DNA of 64,000 nucleotides. Origin: Hoyosella sp. YIM 151337. GTDB taxonomy: Bacteria; Actinomycetota; Actinomycetes; Mycobacteriales; Mycobacteriaceae. Every line of letters starts with the position of its first letter. The stretch's first letter is position 1. Location: contig NZ_JAPEIQ010000013.1 in the NCBI RefSeq assembly GCF_026041215.1, forward strand, positions 186,001 to 250,000, given 5' to 3'. Shown here in pieces: positions 7,085 to 16,357 of the stretch. The translations under genes were made by a program, and so were the position numbers. The notes below the pieces were generated by a model that ran no database searches, was not told where the DNA came from, and saw nothing but the letters and a program-made list of their open reading frames with translations.

Positions 7085-9385
7085 ATGAGACCACTACTCG
7101 ACAAACGAGCACACGAGAAGACCATCGACCTGGATATCGCAGGCATGACCTGCGCGTCGTGTGCTGCGCGAATTGAGAAGAAGCTCAATAAGATCGACGG
7201 GGTCGCCGCCACGGTCAATTTCGCGACCGAAAAGGCACACATCACCTCGCACAGCCCCGCAGTAACCGCGGGGACTCTGATCGCGACGGTCGAAAAGACG
7301 GGGTACTCGGCACGGTTACCCGAGACGATGTCCGCCACGTCCGCCACGTCCGCTGCGGACATCGACGAGACTGACGACCGGGCCGTTCGCATACTCCGGC
7401 TGCGCCTTGTCGTCGCTGCGGTGCTCAGCATTCCGGTCATCGCGATGGCGATGATTCCCGCATTGCAGTTCACGTACTGGCAGTGGGTCTCGCTGGTGCT
7501 CGCAGCACCCGTTGTTGTGTGGTGCGGGTGGCCCTTCCATAGAGCAGCCGCCGTCAACGCGCGACATGCCACCGTCACCATGGACACGCTGATCTCCATC
7601 GGCACCCTCGCCGCGTTCGGCTGGTCGGTGTATGCGCTCTTCTTCGGGATGGCGGGCATGGTGGGCATGACCCACGAATTCACCCTTATCCCCGCTCGCG
7701 GTGACGGCACAGCCAACATCTACCTCGAAGCTGCCGCGGGGATCACCGCATTCATTCTCGCGGGCAAATACATGGAAGCACGTTCGAAGCGGCGTGCAGG
7801 CGCAGCTCTGCGGGCGCTCGCCGACCTGGGCGCGAAAGACGTCGCCGTGCTCCGAGACGGGCGGGAAACACGCATCCCGGTGAGTGAACTCGCCGTGGGT
7901 GACTCTTTCATCGTGCGCCCCGGCGAGAAAATAGCCACCGACGGCACCGTCGAAGACGGTCACTCGGCGGTCGACGAATCGATGCTCACCGGTGAGTCCG
8001 TCCCTATTGAGGTGGAACCAGGTGCAAAAGTCACTGGAGGCACCCTCAACACGTCGGGGCGGATCGTGGTGCATGCCACGGAAGTTGGCGACAACACACG
8101 GCTCGCGCAGATCCGCACACTCGTTGAACGCGCACAGACGGGGAAGGCGCAGATTCAGCGTCTCGCTGACCGCATTTCGGCGACATTCGTCCCGTTCGTC
8201 ATTCTGCTTGCGGCCGGCGCGTTCGCGTTCTGGCTCTTCCGTGGGGAGCCACTTCAGTTCGCTTTCACCGCCGCGGTAGCGGTACTGATCATCGCGTGCC
8301 CCTGTGCACTCGGGCTCGCGACACCTACAGCGCTGCTCGTTGGCACCGGGCGCGGCGCCCAGCTCGGCGTGCTGATCAAGGGCCCCGAGGTGCTGGAATC
8401 GACACGAACTGTCGACACCGTTGTCCTTGACAAGACCGGAACGATCACCACCGGGCAGATGACGTTGCTCGACGTCATTACCAGCGGCGGGACGACCCGC
8501 GATGAGGCACTGCGGTATGCCGGTGCCCTTGAGGACTACTCCGAGCACCCAATCGCCCGGGCGATCGCCGCTGCCGCGCACAACCGAGTGCCCGGCCTCC
8601 CCGCGGTCCACGGTTTCCGCAACCTCGCCGGCCTCGGAGTCGCCGGCACAATCAACGGGAGCACCGTACTCGTGGGCCGCCCCGCAATGCTGGAAGCCGA
8701 AGGAATGCCACTCAGCCCCGAACTGAAGCATGGCGCCGAGGCGGCTGAACGTTCGGGGCTCACCGCCATCGCAGTCGGCTGGGACGGACAAGCACGGGCA
8801 ATTTTTACCGTCGGTGACACCGTTAAGCCTGAGTCCGCTGGCGCCATCGAAGACATGCGGCACCTCGGACTCCGCACGATCATGCTGACGGGCGATAACG
8901 TAACAACCGCCCGCGCGATCGGTCAGGAAGTCGGCATCGACGAGGTCATCGCCGGTGTGATGCCCGAGGACAAAGCCGCCACCATCGAGCGCCTGCAGCG
9001 CGAAGGCAGCACCGTGGCGATGATCGGTGACGGTGTCAATGACGCGGCCGCGCTCGCACAGTCCGATCTCGGAATCGCCATGGGGTCCGGAACCGACGTC
9101 GCGATCCACGCCAGCGATCTCACCCTGATCAGGCCGGACCTGCGGGCGGCAGTCGACGCGATCAGGCTCTCTCGCCGCACGCTGCGCACTATCAAGGGCA
9201 ACCTCTTCTGGGCGTTCGCCTACAACGTCGCCGCCCTGCCGATCGCCGCGGCCGGTTTGCTCAACCCGATGCTCGCGGGCGCCGCAATGGCGCTATCGTC
9301 GCTATTCGTTGTCGGCAATAGCCTGCGACTCAAGCGGTTCACATCCGTTTCAGCGAAAGGGGGCCACCATGCCCGCACCAAGTAG
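7085..9385 (+). CDS. copA: Cu(I)-exporting P1B-type ATPase CopA
   Basis: A 766-aa membrane pump. It has one N-terminal HMA domain with MTCASC (residues 21-26), a short tandem SAT-rich linker near residue 80, eight predicted TM helices, TGES in the actuator domain, the transport motif CPC (405-407), the phosphorylation motif DKTGT (Asp449), and MTGDN and GDGVNDA near the end. CPC together with HMA is characteristic of Cu(I)/Ag(I) export (P1B-1). GGGAG lies just before the ATG. csoR overlaps its 3' end by 17 nt, showing translational coupling with the regulator. Confidence 0.93.
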   Translation: MRPLLDKRAHEKTIDLDIAGMTCASCAARIEKKLNKIDGVAATVNFATEKAHITSHSPAVTAGTLIATVEKTGYSARLPETMSATSATSAADIDETDDRAVRILRLRLVVAAVLSIPVIAMAMIPALQFTYWQWVSLVLAAPVVVWCGWPFHRAAAVNARHATVTMDTLISIGTLAAFGWSVYALFFGMAGMVGMTHEFTLIPARGDGTANIYLEAAAGITAFILAGKYMEARSKRRAGAALRALADLGAKDVAVLRDGRETRIPVSELAVGDSFIVRPGEKIATDGTVEDGHSAVDESMLTGESVPIEVEPGAKVTGGTLNTSGRIVVHATEVGDNTRLAQIRTLVERAQTGKAQIQRLADRISATFVPFVILLAAGAFAFWLFRGEPLQFAFTAAVAVLIIACPCALGLATPTALLVGTGRGAQLGVLIKGPEVLESTRTVDTVVLDKTGTITTGQMTLLDVITSGGTTRDEALRYAGALEDYSEHPIARAIAAAAHNRVPGLPAVHGFRNLAGLGVAGTINGSTVLVGRPAMLEAEGMPLSPELKHGAEAAERSGLTAIAVGWDGQARAIFTVGDTVKPESAGAIEDMRHLGLRTIMLTGDNVTTARAIGQEVGIDEVIAGVMPEDKAATIERLQREGSTVAMIGDGVNDAAALAQSDLGIAMGSGTDVAIHASDLTLIRPDLRAAVDAIRLSRRTLRTIKGNLFWAFAYNVAALPIAAAGLLNPMLAGAAMALSSLFVVGNSLRLKRFTSVSAKGGHHARTK

Positions 9386-9701
9386 CCCGGCCACGGGGGA
9401 AGCCTGCAGCACCGGCCACCACCATGGCTACATCACAAGTAAAGAGGCGTACCTGAAGCGGCTGCGCCGCATCGAAGGTCAGGCCCGTGGGTTGCAGCGC
9501 ATGGTCGAGGACGAGAAGTACTGCATCGATATCCTCACGCAGGTGTCCGCGATGAAGAGTGCCCTGGAAGCCGTCGCGCTCGGACTGCTCAACGACCACA
9601 TGGCGCACTGCGTCGCAGAGGCGGTCGCCAGTGGCGGCCCCGAAGCTGACGCAAAGCTCAAGGAGGTGTCCGACGCTGTCGCGCGCCTTGTCCGATCGTG
9701 A
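9369..9701 (+). CDS. csoR: Copper-sensing repressor CsoR
   Basis: A 110-aa all-helical CsoR/FrmR-family repressor. The Cu(I) ligand set of CsoR is conserved: Cys52, His77 and Cys81, with the same 25- and 4-residue spacings as in M. tuberculosis CsoR. The N-terminal extension contains [21 protein letters not shown] forms the conserved first helix. The ATG at 9369 is preceded by AAAGGGGG and overlaps copA by 17 nt. It probably binds the dyads at 6796-6823 and 14889-14916 and releases DNA when Cu(I) binds. Confidence 0.92.
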   Translation: MPAPSSPATGEACSTGHHHGYITSKEAYLKRLRRIEGQARGLQRMVEDEKYCIDILTQVSAMKSALEAVALGLLNDHMAHCVAEAVASGGPEADAKLKEVSDAVARLVRS

Positions 9702-9731
9702 TGGCGTGCAGGCATCACTTCCCGGGCACCG

Positions 9732-9737
9732 TAAACT
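9732..9737 (+). promoter_or_regulatory. -10 box of a leaderless cobH promoter
   Basis: TAAACT lies 7 nt before ATG 9745, in the 43-nt gap after csoR, suggesting cobHIJ has its own promoter and is not simply read through from the copper operon. Confidence 0.55.
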
Positions 9738-9744
9738 CTCCCCC

Positions 9745-10413
9745 ATGCCCGTGACTCATCTGGCCGACAAGGACCGGTACCAGGCGCTGATGGACGACGG
9801 TTACGAACGGGACGGCCTCGCTATCTACCGTCAATCGTTCGCGATCATCCGCACCGAAGCTGACCTCTCCCCTTTTCCAGCGTCAGAAGCGGATGCGGTC
9901 GTGCGCATGATTCATGCATGCGGACAGGTGGACCTCACCAGCGATATCTCATTCACTCCTGGCGTGGTCGACGCAGCCCGCAGCGCCATGCACGCCGGCG
10001 CCCCGATCCTCGCTGACACCGCAATGGTGGCATCCGGTGTCACTCGTAAACGGCTGCCCGCCGACAACCGCGTCATGTGCACGCTGCTAGACCCGTCCGT
10101 CGCATCCCGCGCCACGCTGCTCGGCACCACGCGCACCGCCGCAGCCGTCGAACTGTGGGAAGAACACATCGGCGGCGCGGTCGTCGCTATCGGCAACGCG
10201 CCCACCGCTCTCTTCTTTTTGCTGGAGAGAATCGACGCTGGCTGGCCCGCACCAGCTGCGGTGGTTGGCGGACCCGTCGGGTTCGTCGGCGCCGCCGAGT
10301 CGAAGGAAGCTCTCATCGCGTCTGGACTCCCCCACCTGGTGGTTCGGGGCCGGCGCGGCGGCAGCGCGATCACCGCCGCCGCTGTCAATGCGATCGCGAG
10401 CACCGAGCTGTGA
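9745..10413 (+). CDS. cobH: Precorrin-8X methylmutase CobH
   Basis: A 222-aa enzyme that moves the C-11 methyl group to C-12 to form hydrogenobyrinic acid. Family features are [20 protein letters not shown] at the N-terminus, the region around [10 protein letters not shown] with the catalytic His, and the [14 protein letters not shown] segment. Length matches the usual 210-220 aa. The frame is open upstream but that part overlaps csoR; ATG 9745 has a -10 box 7 nt before it. The stop overlaps the cobIJ start as GTGA, so the two are translationally coupled. Confidence 0.93.
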   Translation: MPVTHLADKDRYQALMDDGYERDGLAIYRQSFAIIRTEADLSPFPASEADAVVRMIHACGQVDLTSDISFTPGVVDAARSAMHAGAPILADTAMVASGVTRKRLPADNRVMCTLLDPSVASRATLLGTTRTAAAVELWEEHIGGAVVAIGNAPTALFFLLERIDAGWPAPAAVVGGPVGFVGAAESKEALIASGLPHLVVRGRRGGSAITAAAVNAIASTEL

Positions 10414-11897
10414 GCGGAAAACTCTATGGAATCGGCCTGGGCCCCGGCGACCCTGAACTCGTCACGGTAAAGGCGGCACGCATCATCTCGCAGGCCGATG
10501 TCGTCGCCTACCACAGCGCCAAGCATGGGCGCAGCATCGCGCGCGGCGTCGCAGCCCCGTATCTGCGTGACGGCCAAATCGAAGAGAAGCTCGTCTATCC
10601 GCTGACGACGGAAACCACGGACCATCCGCGCGGTTATCAGGGTGCGATCGACGAGTTCTACGAGGAATCCGCCGCACGGCTTGCCGCACACCTCGACGCT
10701 GGCTGCACTGTCGCTTTACTGGCCGAGGGTGATCCGCTTTTTTACAGCTCCTACATGCACATGCATAAGCGGCTCGCGGGCACCTACGAAACAGAGATCA
10801 TCCCGGGCGTCACGTCGGTTTCGGCAGCCGCTGCCGCCATCCAGACACCGCTGGTCGAACGCGACGAAGTACTGACCGTCCTTCCTGGCACGCTTGCCGC
10901 AGAAGAACTCTCCGACCGCTTGGCTGCCAGCGATGCTGTCGCGATCATGAAGCTGGGCCGCACGTTTCGGTCAGTGCGTGACGCACTCGAACGATCTGGG
11001 CGGCTCGAGGAAGCCGTCTACATCGAACGAGCAAGCTGGGACGCGCAGCGCGTGCTTCCGGCGAAAGACGTCGACCCAGACGAAGTACCCTACTTCTCAG
11101 TTGCGCTCCTCCCCTCCCCCCTGAACACCGCGTCGCCGCACGGCGCCGGAGGCGAGGTTGTCGTGGTGGGCCTCGGGCCAGGCGCACCCGAATGGACAAC
11201 TCAGGAAGTGCGGCGTGAGGTACGGTCAGCCACCGACCTCGTTGGATACGGGCCGTACCTTGCGCGAATAGCACCCAACGCCTGGCAGCGCCATCATCCC
11301 TCAGACAATCGTGTGGAGGAAGAACGCGCCGCCTACGCGCTCGACCTCGCGCGCGGGGGCGCCCGCGTCGCCGTTGTGTCGTCCGGCGATCCGGGCGTGT
11401 TCGCCATGGCCACCGCGGTGCTCGAAGTTGCGGCACGGCCCGAGTACGCCGACATACCCGTCCGAGTGGTGCCAGGCCTCACCGCCGCGAACGCTGTGGC
11501 AGCGCGCGCGGGCGCCCCACTGGGCCACGACTATGCCGTGATCTCACTATCGGACCGGCTCAAACCGTGGGAGATCGTCGCCGCCCGGCTGCGGGCGGCC
11601 GCCGAGTCGGACTTCGCGATCGCGATCTACAACCCTGCGTCGAAGAGCCGCACGTGGCAGGTTGAAGCGATGAAGAAGCTCCTGCTTGAGCGCAAGTCTC
11701 CCGATACCCCCGTCGTTGTCGGACGGGCTGTGGGGTCGGATTCCGAGAGTGTCGCGCTGACCACCCTGGGCACGCTCGACCCGTCCGCGATCGACATGCG
11801 CTGCCTGCTGATCATCGGCTCGTCTCAGACAACACTCGCGGATCGGGACGGCAGTCCCGTCGTCTTCACACCACGACGCTATCCGGAGCCCGACTAG
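10410..11897 (+). CDS. cobIJ: Fused precorrin-2 C20- / precorrin-3B C17-methyltransferase CobIJ
   Basis: A 495-aa fusion of two SAM-dependent tetrapyrrole methyltransferases. The first half starts [19 protein letters not shown] (CobI) and contains [10 protein letters not shown]; the second starts near residue 246 with [17 protein letters not shown] (CobJ) and contains [11 protein letters not shown]. CobI makes precorrin-3A from precorrin-2; CobJ contracts the ring to precorrin-4. The fusion is known in mycobacteria. GTG 10410 overlaps the cobH stop by 4 nt. It ends 4 nt before the convergent F510_1955-like lipoprotein gene. Confidence 0.93.
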   Translation: MSGKLYGIGLGPGDPELVTVKAARIISQADVVAYHSAKHGRSIARGVAAPYLRDGQIEEKLVYPLTTETTDHPRGYQGAIDEFYEESAARLAAHLDAGCTVALLAEGDPLFYSSYMHMHKRLAGTYETEIIPGVTSVSAAAAAIQTPLVERDEVLTVLPGTLAAEELSDRLAASDAVAIMKLGRTFRSVRDALERSGRLEEAVYIERASWDAQRVLPAKDVDPDEVPYFSVALLPSPLNTASPHGAGGEVVVVGLGPGAPEWTTQEVRREVRSATDLVGYGPYLARIAPNAWQRHHPSDNRVEEERAAYALDLARGGARVAVVSSGDPGVFAMATAVLEVAARPEYADIPVRVVPGLTAANAVAARAGAPLGHDYAVISLSDRLKPWEIVAARLRAAAESDFAIAIYNPASKSRTWQVEAMKKLLLERKSPDTPVVVGRAVGSDSESVALTTLGTLDPSAIDMRCLLIIGSSQTTLADRDGSPVVFTPRRYPEPD

Positions 11898-11901
11898 CCA
11901 C

Positions 11902-12753
11902 TCACTGAGTGTCCTCCCACAGCGGCGTGAAGGTCGCACCATTGTCACCGGAGGACAGGATGCCCCGGTCGGTCGCAACGTAGATCTCACCATCGCCAGC
12001 GGCGAGGAGGGCGTGCGGCGCAGCACCCACGGTGCCCATCTCGCGCCACGAGTCGCCGCCGTCGGCACTGACGTAAACGACGCCATCGGCGTCGATACCC
12101 ACCAGTTCGTCCGCAGCTGGCCAGTCGACGAAAACCAGGGCCGGTGCCCCGCCGAGAACCTCGAACATCTCGCCACGGTCAGTGCTGCGGGCTGGCCCGC
12201 GCTCCACTGTCGCAATGACTTCGTCGGGGTTCAGCGGGGATACGGCAATATCGTAGGCGGGAAATCGCGCGCCACCGATCCACTCGTGTTTGTCTTCGCT
12301 CACCATGATTTGCTGGTTGAGGCTGTCGTATCCGTACACAATTCCGTGTTTGTATTCGAGCGCGTGAAAGTCCGCTGCCCCTGATAAAGACAGCACATCC
12401 CAGCTGTCACCGCCGTCGCGGCTCTCGATGAGCCCGAGGTTGACGGGCTGATCCATATCGTCCGGGCTCGGATGGCCACTAGCGAGGAAGTGGTCATCCC
12501 CTGCCGCAGCCAGACCCATAAAATCCTGGGCGACGCTGCCCACGCGCTCGGCGCCCGAATCTGTCAGCGTGAAGAGACCGTAGTGGGTGCCCGCATACAC
12601 GGTGCCAGTGGCTGGGTTGATTGCGAGCGCGTGGATATGCCCCATACCGGGGTCGAAAGTCGAGTCTCCAGGTGGTTCGGAGGTGCATCCGGCAGTCAGC
12701 GCCAGCACGCATAACCCGATTGCTGTCAATCCGGCTTGTTTCGTTCCCGGCAT
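11902..12753 (-). CDS. F510_1955-type propeller lipoprotein (BNR/sialidase-like repeats)
   Basis: A 283-aa exported lipoprotein with signal peptide and lipobox LTAGC (Cys23). The mature part has repeated Asp-box-like turns (SRDGGDSWDVL, SADGGDSWREMG, SSGDNGATFTPL) and repeats such as VYAGTHYGLFTL, giving a predicted six- or seven-bladed beta-propeller. It resembles the F510_1955 family annotated as glycosylhydrolase, but no catalytic site can be pointed to. It follows the CPH-type ATPase by 16 nt on the same strand, so a role in extracytoplasmic metal handling is plausible and unproven. Confidence 0.75.
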   Translation of the reverse strand: MPGTKQAGLTAIGLCVLALTAGCTSEPPGDSTFDPGMGHIHALAINPATGTVYAGTHYGLFTLTDSGAERVGSVAQDFMGLAAAGDDHFLASGHPSPDDMDQPVNLGLIESRDGGDSWDVLSLSGAADFHALEYKHGIVYGYDSLNQQIMVSEDKHEWIGGARFPAYDIAVSPLNPDEVIATVERGPARSTDRGEMFEVLGGAPALVFVDWPAADELVGIDADGVVYVSADGGDSWREMGTVGAAPHALLAAGDGEIYVATDRGILSSGDNGATFTPLWEDTQ

Positions 12754-12769
12754 GAAGGTGCAGCTCCGA

Positions 12770-14860
12770 TCAGTGGTGTCCGTTTTCCAAGGGCGCGGGT
12801 TCGAGGTTAACGCGCCGCAAAAACTGCGCGTTGATCGCCACCACGATCGTGGAGGCTGACATCAGCACGGCGGCCATCGCGGGCGGCAGCACGAATCCGG
12901 TGAACGCGAGGGCGCCTGCCGCGAGCGGAATCGCAACAATGTTGTACGCCGTCGCCCACACCAGGTTCTCCCACATCTTTCGGTACGAGCGCCGCGAGAG
13001 CGTGATCACTGAGAGCACGCCACGCGGGTCATCGGATGCGAGTACGACTCCGGCCGATTCGATGGCGACATCCGTACCCGCACCGATAGCGATCCCCACA
13101 TCCGCGCGCGCCAGGGCGGGCGCGTCATTCACTCCATCGCCGACCATTGCAACGCGGTGCCCGCGCTGCTGCAACTCGCTCACCTTCGCTTCCTTGTTTT
13201 CCGGCAGCACGCCCGCGAATACTTCGTCAATTCCGAGATCGTGCGCCACCGCGTCCGCAACTTGCTGCGCATCACCGGTGACCATCGCGACTGCGACACC
13301 GTGCCGGTGCAGCTCGGCCACTGCGCGGCGAGATTCCGGCCGGACCGCGTCCTCAAGAGCGAACGCACCGAGCACCTTGTCCGCCTGAACGACGTGCAGG
13401 ACTGACGCACCACGCTGCCGCCAACCGCGAGTCTGGGTCGCGAGGTCTTCGGGCTCACGCACTCCCACATCGCGCAGCAGTGCTGGCCCGCCAACGTAAG
13501 TCTGTGCGGCGCCAGCACTCCCAGGGCCAGTCACAAAAGCACTCACGCCACGTCCGGGGAGTGAGCGAAACTCCGATGCGCGATATTCCCGTGCACTCGC
13601 ACCGGCTTTGCCCACGATTGCGCGTGCGACCGGGTGTTCGCTTTCTCGCTCCACCGAGGCGGCGAGCGCGAGCACCGTTTTCGAGTCGGTCCCAGCGGTA
13701 GACGCGACGGCAGTCACTTCATGCCGGCCAGCAGTGAGTGTTCCGGTCTTGTCGAACAGAACGACATCGACAGTGCGCATTCGTTCGAGCGAGAGTCGCT
13801 CTTTGACAAGAATTCCCGCACGTGCGGCGCGCTCCGTCGAGATCGCGATGACGAGCGGAATCGCCAGACCAAGCGCATGCGGGCAGGCGATGACAAGTAC
13901 CGTGACCGTACGGACAACTGCGTCGTCGATATTGCCCGCAACCATCCACGCCGCGAAGGTCAGGACGCCAGCGGCGAGGGCAAAGTAGAAGAGAAACGCG
14001 GCTGCGCGGTCAGCAAGCGCCTGCGCCCTGGACGACGATGCTTGAGCTTGCGCGACGAGACGCTGAATCCCCGCGAGCGCGGTGTCCTCACCGATTGCCT
14101 TGACGTGCACATGGATTGAGCTGTCTGTGGCGACGGTGCCCGCGACCACAGTGTCACCGCGCTGCCGGCGCACAGGTTTTGATTCACCCGTAATCATCGA
14201 CTCGTCCATGTCCGCACTGCCGGAAACGATCTCGCCATCGGCAGGGACCCTGGCGCCCGGACGGACCACCACGGTGTCCCCCGGGCGCAGCTGATCGAGC
14301 GGCACATTCTTCAGGTCGTCCCCGTCAACTCGCTCCGCGGTATCGGGCAACAATGCGGCGAGGGCATCGAGGGCACCGGATGCCGACCCAAGAGCACGCA
14401 TTTCGAGCCAGTGCCCGAGCAGCATGATCACGATTAGCAGGGCAAGTTCCCACCAGAAGTCGAGGTCGAATCCACCGATTTCCAGCGTGGTGGCCCACGA
14501 CGCGAGGAATGCTACGGAGATCGCCATCGCGATCAGCAGCATCATGCCTGGCTGGCGGCCCTTGACTTCGCGCACGCCACCGACCAGGAAGGGTGCACCT
14601 CCGTAAACGAAGATGACGGTGCCGAGAACCGGAGGGATCCATTCCGCCCAGGCAAAATGCGGGATTGTGTAACCCAGCAGATCGGCAACCATGTGGCTGA
14701 AGTAGACGACAGGGACAGAAAGGATGAGGCTCGCCCAGAATCGTTTCCGGAACTCCTCCCCGTGTGCCCCGTGCCCCTTATGTTTGTCGACTGCATGTCC
14801 GGCGTGCGCCGACGCGTGCCCGGCATGATCCCCAGTCGTCTCTATGTGCTGGTGTTTCAT
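12770..14860 (-). CDS. CopB-type heavy-metal P-type ATPase (CPH motif)
   Basis: A 696-aa P1B ATPase without an HMA domain. The N-terminus (residues 1-34) is a His-rich cytoplasmic tail with ten histidines (GHASAHAGH, KHKGHGAHG). Motifs are TGES in the actuator, CPH at 326-328, DKTGT with Asp370, and GDGVNDAPA near the C-terminus. CPH marks the P1B-3 (CopB) group, usually Cu(II)/Cu(I)/Ag export. It therefore complements the CPC-type CopA 3.4 kb away. Transcription starts from a promoter with a CsoR-like operator at 14889-14916; the lipoprotein at 11902-12753 lies immediately downstream. Confidence 0.92.
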   Translation of the reverse strand: MKHQHIETTGDHAGHASAHAGHAVDKHKGHGAHGEEFRKRFWASLILSVPVVYFSHMVADLLGYTIPHFAWAEWIPPVLGTVIFVYGGAPFLVGGVREVKGRQPGMMLLIAMAISVAFLASWATTLEIGGFDLDFWWELALLIVIMLLGHWLEMRALGSASGALDALAALLPDTAERVDGDDLKNVPLDQLRPGDTVVVRPGARVPADGEIVSGSADMDESMITGESKPVRRQRGDTVVAGTVATDSSIHVHVKAIGEDTALAGIQRLVAQAQASSSRAQALADRAAAFLFYFALAAGVLTFAAWMVAGNIDDAVVRTVTVLVIACPHALGLAIPLVIAISTERAARAGILVKERLSLERMRTVDVVLFDKTGTLTAGRHEVTAVASTAGTDSKTVLALAASVERESEHPVARAIVGKAGASAREYRASEFRSLPGRGVSAFVTGPGSAGAAQTYVGGPALLRDVGVREPEDLATQTRGWRQRGASVLHVVQADKVLGAFALEDAVRPESRRAVAELHRHGVAVAMVTGDAQQVADAVAHDLGIDEVFAGVLPENKEAKVSELQQRGHRVAMVGDGVNDAPALARADVGIAIGAGTDVAIESAGVVLASDDPRGVLSVITLSRRSYRKMWENLVWATAYNIVAIPLAAGALAFTGFVLPPAMAAVLMSASTIVVAINAQFLRRVNLEPAPLENGHH

Positions 14861-14888
14861 GGCGAAATCCCTCTGTAGACTGGCGCCT

Positions 14889-14916
14889 ACTATACCCCCC
14901 TATGGTATTTACGCAA
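14889..14916 (-). promoter_or_regulatory. CsoR-like operator and promoter of the CPH-type ATPase
   Basis: On the minus strand TTGCGT (14916-14911) and TATAGT (14894-14889) are separated by 16 bp. The spacer and -10 hold the dyad that reads TATACCCCCCTATGGTAT on the plus strand (14891-14908). The layout is the same as at the copZ promoter. The expected leader is about 20 nt with GAGGGA as ribosome site. Confidence 0.7.
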
Positions 14917-14948
14917 GGGATTTGATCCGCACTCGCGCGGCCATCGCG

Positions 14949-15698
14949 CTATGCCGAAAGCCACTCCGCGGTCCACCACACGTGGCCGCTCAGCACCGCT
15001 GGGGCAATCCACAGTCCAGCAGCCAATGCAGCGCTCGTGACGATCTGCTCGCGGCTTCCGCCCGCGCGACCCAAGACGGGGAACCGCAGGCGCACACGCG
15101 GCAGAGGCCAAAAGAAATTTGGCAGGCCACGCACTGTCATCGCATCCTGCAGACAGTGCAGCAGGCAGCCAACGGCGGCCGTCCACGGCATCCACCACCA
15201 ATCGTCAGGCGCCAGCCAGACAGCAAGCGCGACGATACCAATGGCTTCGAGCGCGATGATCTCATCACCAATCAGTCGCGACCGGAACACCGAGAGCCCC
15301 AGCGTCAGCATCATCGTGTACGCGAGAAACCACATCATGACCAGCAGCGCCCAGTTAACCGGGAGCGTCACGCCACCAAACTCATGGGGCACAGAAGCGA
15401 GCGCCCCGGCAAGCACACCCATCGCGACCGCGAAAACCAGCGTGTGAGTCTTTCCCACACGATGGCCGCCGGACAGTGTGCCCACCACTCGCGCAAAGAA
15501 CTTCGAGATCGGGCCCAGCGTGCGGGCCAGGCGCGCATCTGAATGGTCCCAGTCGGGCCAGACAGACCACCCCGCGATCGCGATCGTCGAGACGATGATC
15601 TCGCCACTGGTCATGGGATGGCCAGCCGCAGCGGCGATCGGTGGCGCGCACGCCAGCCACAGGACACTCGTTGTCGCCATATGGCCCCGGCCCATCAT
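14949..15698 (-). CDS. DUF457 (YdjM-like) membrane-bound metal-dependent hydrolase
   Basis: A 249-aa integral membrane protein with about six hydrophobic helices. It carries the family His/Asp pattern: WPDWDHSDARLAR after the second helix, GGHRVGKTHTL and a late LHCLQDAMT segment, resembling the metal-binding residues of YdjM/DUF457 proteins. The natural substrate is unknown. The start ATG at 15698 is preceded by GAGAGGGG. It is 88 nt upstream of the copper ATPase start on the same strand and could be read separately, since the copper promoter lies in that gap. Confidence 0.75.
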   Translation of the reverse strand: MMGRGHMATTSVLWLACAPPIAAAAGHPMTSGEIIVSTIAIAGWSVWPDWDHSDARLARTLGPISKFFARVVGTLSGGHRVGKTHTLVFAVAMGVLAGALASVPHEFGGVTLPVNWALLVMMWFLAYTMMLTLGLSVFRSRLIGDEIIALEAIGIVALAVWLAPDDWWWMPWTAAVGCLLHCLQDAMTVRGLPNFFWPLPRVRLRFPVLGRAGGSREQIVTSAALAAGLWIAPAVLSGHVWWTAEWLSA

Positions 15699-15805
15699 CG
15701 CGCTACACCCCTCTCACTGAAAAGTATTGCTGGAGAGAGAAATACCGGACGAGTCTGACACTTTCGGGGTCAGCGCGGCCGCACCACCGGCGAGTGTGCC
15801 GACAA

Positions 15806-16357
15806 TCACTCACGAATGGGTCGCTGTTGCCAATCCGCGCGGGTGAGCCGCCAGATGCACTCGCGTCCTGTGTGTCCTGGCGCGAGCATTGGCGCGTCGA
15901 ACGTCCCGCGCAACGTGTAGCCGAGCCGGAGCGGAATCCGCCCGCTCACATGGTTGGCGGGGTCGTGATGGATTTCGGTGTAAGCTACGCGCGGACTGGC
16001 GAAGGCGTAGTCGGTGATCGCACTTGCCGCAGTCCTCGCGATTCCGCGACGGACGTGCGCAACATGGGTCCAGTACCCAATCTCCGCACCGTCGGGCTCG
16101 AGGTGCCGGTGCACACCCACTGCGCCAACGAGCTCGCCGCGGTCGAAAATGCCGAAATGCTCTTCCCCGCCGGAACGAGCCTCCCCCTGCCAGACAGCAA
16201 TCAGTTCACGCCGCTCGGCTGCTGTCAGGGGCTCCGCCGCGAACCACGGCATCCAGGGCCGCAGGTGATCGTGGCTGACGTGGATTGCGTCTGAAAGCGC
16301 GGCAGCGTCGTCAGGTTCCCACCAGCGGATGAGGAGGGAACCTGCCTGAATCACCAC
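15806..16357 (-). CDS. GNAT N-acetyltransferase (RimJ/RimL-like)
   Basis: A 183-aa GNAT protein. Features are LLIRWWEPDDAAALSDAI at the N-terminus, EIGYWTHVAHVRRGIARTAA corresponding to the acetyl-CoA loop (motif A), and the VAYTEIHHDPANHVSGRI motif typical of RimJ/RimL-type acetyltransferases (usually VEIRVDPANxxS). It is expected to acetylate an amino group of a protein, amino acid or small molecule; which one is unknown. The GTG start overlaps the stop of the DUF1906 gene by 7 nt, so the two are co-translated. Confidence 0.82.
   Translation of the reverse strand: MVIQAGSLLIRWWEPDDAAALSDAIHVSHDHLRPWMPWFAAEPLTAAERRELIAVWQGEARSGGEEHFGIFDRGELVGAVGVHRHLEPDGAEIGYWTHVAHVRRGIARTAASAITDYAFASPRVAYTEIHHDPANHVSGRIPLRLGYTLRGTFDAPMLAPGHTGRECIWRLTRADWQQRPIRE

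Noticed and set aside
7328-7356. Short tandem repeat in copA (SAT codons)
   Set aside because: In-frame linker repeat of under three units, no sign of a mobile or regulatory element.
7316-9109. 597-codon minus-strand frame opposite copA
   Set aside because: Shadow frame of a clear CopA gene; the translation is low-complexity and Arg/His/Asp-rich with no domain.
11898-11920. CACTCA-C-TGAGTG hairpin between cobIJ and the lipoprotein gene
   Set aside because: Only a 6-bp stem with one-base centre and no T-run; not enough for a terminator call.
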